Shown: positions 1 through 5,218 of the stretch, piece by piece
Position numbering within the stretch: the first letter of the stretch is position 1
How the letters are laid out: every line of letters starts with the position of its first letter
Assembly: GCA_004296145.1 (NCBI GenBank)
Contig: SEBM01000303.1
Location: 1 to 5,218 of the forward strand
From: Flavobacterium sp.
GTDB taxonomy: Bacteria > Bacteroidota > Bacteroidia > Flavobacteriales > Flavobacteriaceae
Length of the DNA: 5,218 nt
Direction: 5' to 3'
Notes under the pieces: model-generated
Databases searched by the model: none
Seen by the model: only the letters and a program-made list of their open reading frames with translations
Told to the model about the DNA's origin: nothing
Program-made: the position numbers and the translations under genes

Positions 1-25
1 TTAATAGATTTAAATTAATCTTCAG

Positions 26-33
26 TATCTTTG
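26..33 (+). promoter_or_regulatory. Candidate -7 promoter element (TATCTTTG)
   Basis: TATCTTTG matches all six fixed positions of the Bacteroidota sigma-A -7 consensus TAnnTTTG. No TTG/TTTG -33 element is visible upstream, but only 25 bases of sequence precede it, so the partner could be weak or cut off. If it is used, transcription would begin at about position 38-41, giving the transpeptidase gene a leader of roughly 115 bases. The match is short and the region AT-rich, so chance occurrence is plausible. Confidence 0.3.
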
Positions 34-77
34 AGATGCCCTAAACTTATGATTTTCAATATTTTTAAAAAGAATAT

Positions 78-120
78 ACGAAAGCTGTTAAGGGCATTCT
101 GCGCACTTTCGTTATTTTTT
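78..120 (+). terminator. Hairpin followed by T-rich run in the ldt leader (terminator or leader structure)
   Basis: ACGAAAG (78-84) is perfectly complementary to CTTTCGT (106-112), with a 21-base loop, and is followed by TATTTTTT (113-120). This resembles an intrinsic terminator, either of a gene lying before the window or one acting as an attenuator of the downstream transpeptidase gene. The stem is only 7 bp and the loop is long, so it is weak as a terminator. Bases 91-97 of the loop are also complementary to 36-42 (ATGCCCT / AGGGCAT). Confidence 0.25.
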
Positions 121-155
121 ATAAAAGGTTTTTATAAAATTTAAAATCTGAAATT

Positions 156-1775
156 ATGCGAAACTTTACTTTTCTGCCGATTATTTTTGTTCTGAGTTTT
201 TGTTCATTTTCTTTTGCATCAGTACCAAAAAACAAAGAGCATAAAAATGCTTTTGATCATCATGGAAAATTTCCGGAAATAAAAGATTTTATTTCTGTAG
301 TTACAATTGATCCAGCTGCAATTAATACCTTTTTTAAAAATTATCCGAAGCTGAAAAAATACCAAAAAGATGTTGAAGAGATTTATAAAGCAAAAGAATA
401 TAAATCAATTTGGTATGATGAAAAAAATATCACAGAGTTTGGTGCGCTTTTATATCAAAAAGTAAATGTATTAAAGGATCAGGGTATAGATAATAAAATG
501 CCTTATAAAGATGTAATTGATGCAGCGTTCAACGAAAGTGATAATGTTATCCCTTCTCAGATTGATACCGAATTATTGCTCACCAGCATGTATGTCTTTT
601 ATGCCAGTAATGTATATTCTGGAGTAGATCCGGCAACCTTAAAGAAAATTGGCTGGTACCTTCCAACCAAAACAATCTCGTATTCCAGAATATTAGATTC
701 GCTAATCGTAGATTCTAACCGTTTAAACAAAGACGATAATCTTTTGTTCAGTCAGTATTATAAACTTCAGGATGCCTTAAAAAAGTACCGAAAATTAGAA
801 ACAGACAATTTGTGGCAAAAAATTAAAATCGACAGTGTTAATTATAAAGAATTAAAACCTTTTGATATTTCGAATACGGTAAAAGATATACGACAACGCT
901 TATTTGTGGTCGGCGATCTGGCACAGGATTCTAAAAGTGATGTTTATGATGAAGAACTTATGGCAGGAGTTCTCAATTATAAAAAAAGATATGGACTTAA
1001 GCTCAATTATACGTTAACCAAAGAACATATTGATCAGTTAAACGAACCGATTTCAAAAAGAATTAAAACCATAATGCTTAATATGGAACGCTGCCGTTGG
1101 ATACCAACCAAATTGTCAAAAGCAGACGAATATATTATGGTAAACATTCCGTCATTCAGGCTGATTTATGTGAAGAATGGAAAATACGATTTGGTTTCGG
1201 ATATTTTTGTGGGCACAAGGTTAACAGAAACCGTAATCTTCAGCGGAAATATGGACCGTATCGTTTTTAGTCCGTATTGGAATGTACCCAACAGCATTAT
1301 CCAAAATGAATTAAAACTTCAGATGGCCAATAACAAAAATTACCTCGAAGAAAATAATATGGAATGGAATGGCGGCCGTGTAAGACAGAAGCCCGGTCCT
1401 AAAAATTCTTTGGGATTAGTAAAATTTATGTTTCCAAATCCAAACGATATTTACCTGCACGATACACCCGCAAAGAGTTTGTTTACTTTTGAAAAACGTA
1501 CTTTTAGCCATGGCTGTATAAATGTGAAAGAAGCCAGAGCACTCGCAATCGAAATTCTGAAAGATGATCCTGAATGGCCAGTTGATAAAATCGATAACGC
1601 TATGAACGGCGAAAAAGAAACAACCTGCATGCTCAAAAAGAAGATCCCAATTTATATAGGATATTTTACCGCCTGGGTAAATGATGAAGGAGAAATTAGC
1701 TTCTTTCCCGACGTTTACGGAAGAGACGAAAGCTTAGATAAATTACTTTATTCTGATGCTGTGACTATGAAATAA
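156..1775 (+). CDS. Exported L,D-transpeptidase, YcbB/LdtD-like (scaffold, peptidoglycan-binding and YkuD domains)
   Basis: Predicted periplasmic enzyme that forms 3-3 (meso-DAP to meso-DAP) cross-links in peptidoglycan, bypassing penicillin-binding-protein D,D-transpeptidation. Residues 1-21 look like a Sec signal peptide (MRNF, a hydrophobic core, then SFA|SV); Cys16 is preceded by LSF, a poor lipobox, so a lipoprotein is unlikely. About 55-215 resemble the YcbB-type scaffold domain. About 241-297 resemble a PG_binding_1 domain (Lrxrl, VYDEEL, YKKRYGL). The LNMERCRWIP segment at 308-317 and NIPSF at 330-334 are family landmarks. The YkuD catalytic domain spans about 325-465, with YLHDTP (His435) and SHGCIN (Ser451, His452, nucleophile Cys454, Asn456). 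The C-terminal tail with IPIYIGYFTAW and DVYGRD is also typical, so the protein looks complete and of normal length. The ATG start is chosen because it places the signal peptide at the N terminus; its leader is A-rich with no Shine-Dalgarno, as usual in Flavobacteriia. It is monocistronic here, convergent with the ABC operon. Confidence 0.93.
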   Translation: MRNFTFLPIIFVLSFCSFSFASVPKNKEHKNAFDHHGKFPEIKDFISVVTIDPAAINTFFKNYPKLKKYQKDVEEIYKAKEYKSIWYDEKNITEFGALLYQKVNVLKDQGIDNKMPYKDVIDAAFNESDNVIPSQIDTELLLTSMYVFYASNVYSGVDPATLKKIGWYLPTKTISYSRILDSLIVDSNRLNKDDNLLFSQYYKLQDALKKYRKLETDNLWQKIKIDSVNYKELKPFDISNTVKDIRQRLFVVGDLAQDSKSDVYDEELMAGVLNYKKRYGLKLNYTLTKEHIDQLNEPISKRIKTIMLNMERCRWIPTKLSKADEYIMVNIPSFRLIYVKNGKYDLVSDIFVGTRLTETVIFSGNMDRIVFSPYWNVPNSIIQNELKLQMANNKNYLEENNMEWNGGRVRQKPGPKNSLGLVKFMFPNPNDIYLHDTPAKSLFTFEKRTFSHGCINVKEARALAIEILKDDPEWPVDKIDNAMNGEKETTCMLKKKIPIYIGYFTAWVNDEGEISFFPDVYGRDESLDKLLYSDAVTMK

Positions 1776-1787
1776 GAGTATAAAAAG

Positions 1788-1819
1788 AAACCCGACAGAT
1801 TTTAAAAACTGTCGGGTTT
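1788..1819. terminator. Shared bidirectional intrinsic terminator between convergent genes
   Basis: AAACCCGACAG (1788-1798) and CTGTCGGGTTT (1809-1819) form a perfect 11-bp stem around a 10-base AT loop. It lies 12 bases after the transpeptidase stop and 27 bases after the permease stop. Read on the minus strand, the stem runs into TTTCTTTTTA, a good U-tract. Read on the plus strand, it ends GGGTTTGTAAAA, with only three Ts. The hairpin should therefore terminate the ABC operon efficiently and the transpeptidase transcript less so. Confidence 0.88.
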
Positions 1820-1846
1820 GTAAAAAAAATGGTTTTGGTTTACAAG

Positions 1847-4276
1847 TTATTCGTATTTTAAATATTTAAGAATATCAATTTTAGTTACCTGATAGGCTTT
1901 TGTCAACACAATCAACAAAGTCAAAACAACTAATGAAATCAGTGCAATGCTAAACGGAATAAATGATATTCCGATTCGGAAAGCAAAATTCTCCAGCCAT
2001 TTTTGCAATAAAATGTAGGCAGGAACAATTGATATGGCAAAACCTATTAAACAAAAAGCAACATATTGTTTGGATAGATTTTTTACCAAAATGTCAGTCT
2101 CAGCGCCCAATGTTTTTCTTATGGCAATTTCTTTTAATCTTCTTTCCATAGAGAATGATGCCAAAGCAAATAATCCGAAAATAGCAATAATGATTACAAC
2201 AAGATTCAGGATAAAAAATATATCTTTTTGTTTTACCTGTTCTTCATATGTTTTGGCAAATCCTTTATTAACAAATTCATATTCAAAAGGATAATCGGGA
2301 TTTACATTTTTGTTCCAGTAGGTTTCTAATTTTGATAAAGTTTCCTTTAAATTATTTGGAGAAACTTTTACAAAGACATTATTAAAATTATTCCATTCTA
2401 AAGTTTTTATATTAACAAAAACCATTGGCGGAACTTTGTTTTGTAAGCCTGTGATGTGAAAATCTTTGACAACACCCACAATTTTGAATTTCATAACTCC
2501 TTTTTCATCTCCCCAGCCGGAAGTAATAATTGTATTGATCGGGTTTTTAAGATTCAGTGCTTTTACAAGAGTTTCATTCAAAAGCATACTGTTAACGGTA
2601 TCTGATGCAAATTGAGGAGATAAGTCACGACCCTGAGCTATTTTGATTTTCATCATCTTAAGAAAACCAAAATCCATTTCGACATTTCGTGGCTGAACAA
2701 AAATACCATTGTGGGTAAATCCTGAACTTGAATTGGTACTTCCTCCAAAAGATCCTGCAAAAGTAGTGACATCCTGAATACCCGAAATTTTCATAATTTC
2801 CTGTTTGGCTGTTAGATATTGATCCGTTCTTTTCATTCGATCAGGAGTATTATAGGGAATACTGATAACCTGATCTCCGCTAAAACCAAGTTCCTTATTC
2901 ATCATATAATCAACCTGAGAATTTACGATCAAAGCTCCGATTATGAAAAAAGCTGCAATTCCAAATTGAAAAATCAACATCGAATTTCGAATCCAGATTC
3001 CGCTTTTACTTCTTGAAAAATTGCCTTTTAAAACTTTTAAAGTCTCAAAATTAGAAATATAAATGGCTGGAAATATACCGGCAAGAACGATTACTAATCC
3101 AAAAATAAAAATAAGCTGCAGGTAAAATTCCCCACCATTCATAGTTAAAGTTTTCTTCAGGAAATTGTTGTAATGAGGCAATGAAAGCTCTACAATAGCA
3201 AGCGCAAATAAAATACCCAGAATCACAATAATGGCAGTTTCAAATATAAACTGAGCAATGATCTGTTTTTTGGTAGCGCCAACAATCTTTCTTACACCAA
3301 CTTCTTTGGCTCTTTTTATAGCAGATGCCGTGGCGAGATTTATGTAATTTACCAAAGAAAGGATAAGAATCAAAATAGACAAACCAGCCATGATATAAAG
3401 CAATTGCAAATTACCGCGGCCTTCGGGAAAATTGCGGTCGCCTGCCGATTTTGTACCGTGCAAACGAGCTGTTGCCAGTTGGTCCATCATCACAGTCGTT
3501 TGACCGTTTTCTTTTATATGTTTCTCTACAGAAATGCCCGCTGCCTTAGCATCTTTCATGGTTCTGTTTACATAATCTACATTTTGCATTTTCTTTAAAA
3601 CCAATGCGGGATCAATTCCTTTTTTGATTTTAATCATCATACCGTAATTGAAATTCCCCCATTGATTTTTGTCGTTATCACGTTTTACGCCGCCAAAGAT
3701 GTAAGAAGGCTCCATTGATGAAGGTGTAACTAAACGATAAACCGATTTTACGATATAAACTTTACTGCTATAAGTAATGGATTTTCCAATAGGGTCTTCA
3801 TTTCCAAAAAGAAGATGTGCTGATTCTTCAGCCAGTGCGACACTATTCTGCTCTTTTAGAATATTAGATTTTGCGCCTTTTATAATTGGGAAAGGAAAAA
3901 TATCAAAAAAGCTATTATCAGCAATTGTGATTTTTTTGCCCATTACTTTTTTTCCATTATATTTTATTGGCGCTCCATCGTACCAGGTATAAAAAAAAGA
4001 AAGAGATTCAATTTCAGGAATTGTGGCTTTACAGGTTTCACCAAACGGAATTGAATTTGTGGCCCAAATATCTCCTGTTCCTCCAATTTTATTCAGAATC
4101 ATGTAAGATCGTTCTTTTGTCGGATTCCATTGGTCATACGAATGTTCATTATTCCAATATAAAATAGCGAAAATAACGCCCGCAATTCCGATGCTTAATC
4201 CTAAAACATTTAAAAAGGAAAACAGTTTGTTTTGCTTTAAATGATAAATAAATATTTTAAACCAGTTAGAAATCAT
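1847..4276 (-). CDS. ABC transporter permease, MacB/FtsX family (two FtsX-type domains)
   Basis: Inner-membrane subunit of a MacB-like ABC transporter, a class that couples ATP hydrolysis to periplasmic conformational change to move or extrude substrates rather than carrying them through the membrane. The 809 residues suggest eight transmembrane helices in two repeats: about 20-41, a periplasmic MacB_PCD-like domain (42-288), 290-312, 340-363 and 385-406, then 430-450, a second periplasmic domain (452-683), 685-706, 737-757 and 771-792. The related cytoplasmic segments RAKEVGVRKIVGATKKQI (322-339) and RRLKEIAIRKTLGAE (712-726) are the internal repeat hallmark and likely contact the ATPase. 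The N terminus (NKLFSFLNVLGLSIG) and the VLKGNF linker with the following IRNSMLIFQF are typical of Bacteroidota permeases of this type, and support the ATG start. The gene is intact and last in its operon. The substrate is unknown: antimicrobial peptide, drug, lipoprotein and signalling roles all remain possible. Confidence 0.92.
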   Translation of the reverse strand: MISNWFKIFIYHLKQNKLFSFLNVLGLSIGIAGVIFAILYWNNEHSYDQWNPTKERSYMILNKIGGTGDIWATNSIPFGETCKATIPEIESLSFFYTWYDGAPIKYNGKKVMGKKITIADNSFFDIFPFPIIKGAKSNILKEQNSVALAEESAHLLFGNEDPIGKSITYSSKVYIVKSVYRLVTPSSMEPSYIFGGVKRDNDKNQWGNFNYGMMIKIKKGIDPALVLKKMQNVDYVNRTMKDAKAAGISVEKHIKENGQTTVMMDQLATARLHGTKSAGDRNFPEGRGNLQLLYIMAGLSILILILSLVNYINLATASAIKRAKEVGVRKIVGATKKQIIAQFIFETAIIVILGILFALAIVELSLPHYNNFLKKTLTMNGGEFYLQLIFIFGLVIVLAGIFPAIYISNFETLKVLKGNFSRSKSGIWIRNSMLIFQFGIAAFFIIGALIVNSQVDYMMNKELGFSGDQVISIPYNTPDRMKRTDQYLTAKQEIMKISGIQDVTTFAGSFGGSTNSSSGFTHNGIFVQPRNVEMDFGFLKMMKIKIAQGRDLSPQFASDTVNSMLLNETLVKALNLKNPINTIITSGWGDEKGVMKFKIVGVVKDFHITGLQNKVPPMVFVNIKTLEWNNFNNVFVKVSPNNLKETLSKLETYWNKNVNPDYPFEYEFVNKGFAKTYEEQVKQKDIFFILNLVVIIIAIFGLFALASFSMERRLKEIAIRKTLGAETDILVKNLSKQYVAFCLIGFAISIVPAYILLQKWLENFAFRIGISFIPFSIALISLVVLTLLIVLTKAYQVTKIDILKYLKYE

Positions 4277-4322
4277 GGTAAGTGTTTTTTGTAGTTATTA
4301 AGGTTTTGGAAAAAATTAATTT

Positions 4323-4394
4323 TTAAACAATTGCCCATATTTTGCAAACAAATTCCACCAGAATCACGATTGCAGTTACAATAAATTTGATCAT
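4323..4394 (-). CDS. Possible 23-residue hydrophobic membrane peptide between the ATPase and permease genes
   Basis: An ATG starts 6 bases after the ATPase stop, preceded by AAACTAAA (an A-rich Flavobacterium-style leader), and reads 23 codons to TAA. The peptide begins MIKFIVTAIVILV, followed by Glu14, and ends CKIWAIV. It has Lys3 near the N terminus, a hydrophobic run at 4-13, Glu14 and Lys18 one helical turn apart, Cys17 and Trp20. This fits a single short membrane helix. It shares strand and direction with the transporter genes and lies 46 bases before the permease start, so it would be co-transcribed and could be a small transporter-associated subunit or a leader peptide that couples translation. 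I recognise no family. The ORF is short enough to occur by chance in AT-rich DNA, but its strong hydrophobicity and tight spacing to the ATPase argue for a gene. Confidence 0.45.
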   Translation of the reverse strand: MIKFIVTAIVILVEFVCKIWAIV

Positions 4395-4400
4395 TTTAGT

Positions 4401-5108
4401 TTATTTAGCGTCCATAAAAACATCCACATTTCTCTGATTTAATTTCTCAGAAAATATAACTCCGTCTTTCATATGAATAGTTCTTTGCGAAAAAGAAGCA
4501 TCATAATCAGAGTGGGTAACCATCAGGATTGTTGCACCTTTGGCGTGCAAATCTGTCAAAAGTTCCATTACTTCATTACCGTTTTTACTGTCTAAGTTTC
4601 CGGTTGGCTCATCGGCAAGAATAATTTTCGGATCATTTACCAAAGCTCTGGCAACAGCAACCCTTTGTTGTTGTCCTCCCGAAAGCTGTTGCGGAAAATG
4701 TTTCAAACGATGCGAAATATTCAGTTTTTCGGCAATGGCCTCAATTTTTTGTTTTCTGTCTGAAGCCTTTACATTGTTGTAGAGCAAAGGCAATTCGATA
4801 TTATCATAAACAGAAAGCTCGTCAATAAGGTTGAAATTCTGGAAAATGAATCCAATGTTTTCTTTACGAACTTTCGCTCTTCCTTTTTCTTTTAAACCGA
4901 TCATTTCCTGATCTAATAATTTATAACTTCCGTTAGAAGCGCTGTCCAAAAGCCCGATGATATTTAGTAAAGTCGATTTCCCACAGCCAGACGGCCCCAT
5001 AATAGTCAGGAAATCTCCTTTTTTAATCTCTAAGTTGATTCCGCTTAAAGCTGATGTTTCTACTTCTTCAGTTCTAAAAACTTTGGTTAAATTTTGAATG
5101 GTTATCAT
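4401..5108 (-). CDS. ABC transporter ATP-binding protein, MacB/LolD-like
   Basis: Cytoplasmic ATPase that powers the permease encoded just downstream. All nucleotide-binding motifs are present and intact: Walker A GPSGCGKST (38-46), Q-loop Gln90 in FIFQNFNLI, signature LSGGQQQR (142-149), Walker B IILADEP with catalytic Glu167, D-loop NLD (171-173) and H-loop His199 in MVTHS. The 235-residue length and the wording of the motifs (GFIFQNFNLIDELSVYDNIELPL, split here as GFIFQNFN and LSVYDNIELPL) match the MacB/LolD/FtsE-type exporter ATPases. Unlike Escherichia coli MacB, the ATPase and permease are separate polypeptides, which is the common Bacteroidota arrangement. The ATG start aligns with the family start (MITIQNLTKVF). 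It appears to be the first gene of the operon in this window, with an AT-rich upstream region and a heptamer repeat. LolD itself is less likely because the permease is not LolC/E-like in length. Confidence 0.94.
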   Translation of the reverse strand: MITIQNLTKVFRTEEVETSALSGINLEIKKGDFLTIMGPSGCGKSTLLNIIGLLDSASNGSYKLLDQEMIGLKEKGRAKVRKENIGFIFQNFNLIDELSVYDNIELPLLYNNVKASDRKQKIEAIAEKLNISHRLKHFPQQLSGGQQQRVAVARALVNDPKIILADEPTGNLDSKNGNEVMELLTDLHAKGATILMVTHSDYDASFSQRTIHMKDGVIFSEKLNQRNVDVFMDAK

Positions 5109-5166
5109 ATTTTTTAAAAAGTATTAGTTGTTATTAAAAACGTTTTTTGATTGATGATTGAAAAAT
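5109..5166 (-). promoter_or_regulatory. Upstream region of the ABC operon with a 12-bp palindrome
   Basis: These 58 bases separate the ATPase start from the tandem repeat and very likely carry the leader and perhaps the promoter of the operon. They contain the palindrome AAAAACGTTTTT (5136-5147), a possible but weak operator because it is mostly A/T homopolymer. A minus-strand TACTTTTT (5116-5123) matches five of six fixed positions of the -7 consensus TAnnTTTG, but no TTG lies at the proper -33 distance and it would sit implausibly close to the ATG. No reliable promoter can be named. Confidence 0.3.
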
Positions 5167-5218
5167 AATTATGAATTATGAATTATGAATTATGAATTAT
5201 GAATTATGAATTATGAAT
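5167..5218. repeat. Perfect heptanucleotide tandem repeat (AATTATG)n, at least 7.4 copies
   Basis: AATTATG is repeated seven times without a mismatch, followed by AAT, and the array runs off the end of the window, so the true copy number is unknown. On the minus strand it reads CATAATT and lies 58 bases upstream of the ATPase start. Every reading frame across it soon reaches a stop (for example MNYEL then TGA), so it is non-coding. Perfect short repeats of this kind often change copy number by slipped-strand replication, which could alter spacing of an upstream promoter. Confidence 0.95.

Noticed and set aside
166..206. Lipoprotein signal in the transpeptidase N terminus (Cys16)
   Set aside because: The residues before Cys16 are L-S-F; phenylalanine at -1 does not fit a lipobox, and a standard signal peptidase I site (SFA|SV) follows.
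1451..1636. Minus-strand open frame of 61 codons inside the transpeptidase gene
   Set aside because: It lies antisense to the most conserved part of the YkuD catalytic domain, whose sequence constrains it, and its product resembles no family.
1963..2294. Two overlapping plus-strand open frames (62 and 86 codons) inside the permease
   Set aside because: They are antisense to the conserved C-terminal FtsX domain of the permease, overlap each other in different frames, and have no family resemblance or start-site context.
2819..4167. Four short plus-strand open frames (64-71 codons) antisense to the N-terminal two thirds of the permease
   Set aside because: They are shadows of the real minus-strand gene; composition and content give no sign of a protein.
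4540..4782. Plus-strand open frame of 80 codons antisense to the ABC ATPase
   Set aside because: It overlaps the signature, Walker B and H-loop coding region, which explains its length; the cysteine-rich translation is a by-product of the antisense reading.
5116..5123. Minus-strand TACTTTTT as the ABC operon promoter
   Set aside because: It lacks the final G of TAnnTTTG, has no TTG at the -33 distance, and would place the transcription start almost at the ATG.
5167..5218. CRISPR array or coding repeat
   Set aside because: The 7-bp unit is directly abutting with no spacers, and the frames contain stops, so it is a simple tandem repeat.

Overview
The window is AT-rich, low-GC DNA whose genes have A-rich leaders and no recognisable Shine-Dalgarno sequences. 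The protein families (a YcbB/LdtD-type L,D-transpeptidase and a long, two-FtsX-domain MacB-like permease of the type common in Bacteroidota) point to a Flavobacterium-like member of the Bacteroidota. This assignment is inferred from protein style and base composition, not from a marker gene.

Layout: bases 1-155 are a non-coding leader holding one good match to the Bacteroidota -7 promoter element and two complementary-segment pairs that could fold in RNA. Bases 156-1775 (+) encode a complete exported L,D-transpeptidase of 539 residues with an intact SHGC active site. Bases 1776-1846 are a short convergent intergenic region with a perfect 11-bp hairpin that can terminate transcription from both sides, but whose T-tract favours the minus strand. 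Bases 5108 down to 1847 (-) form an ABC-transporter operon: an MacB/LolD-like ATPase (4401-5108), then a very small unlisted ORF for a 23-residue hydrophobic peptide (4323-4394), then an 809-residue MacB/FtsX-type permease (1847-4276). Upstream of the ATPase, at the window edge, is a perfect 7-bp tandem repeat (5167-5218, at least 7.4 copies) that continues past the end of the sequence.

How the genes work together: the ATPase and permease should assemble into one inner-membrane MacB-like mechanotransmission transporter. Its substrate cannot be read from the sequence, and no HlyD-type adaptor or TolC-type outer-membrane channel lies in the window. The L,D-transpeptidase acts separately in the periplasm, making 3-3 peptidoglycan cross-links; it is convergent with the transporter and shares only the terminator with it.

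The known genes look ordinary. The items most worth a second look are the 23-residue membrane peptide ORF between the two transporter genes and the heptanucleotide repeat just upstream of the operon. I see no evidence for a wholly new multi-gene system here.
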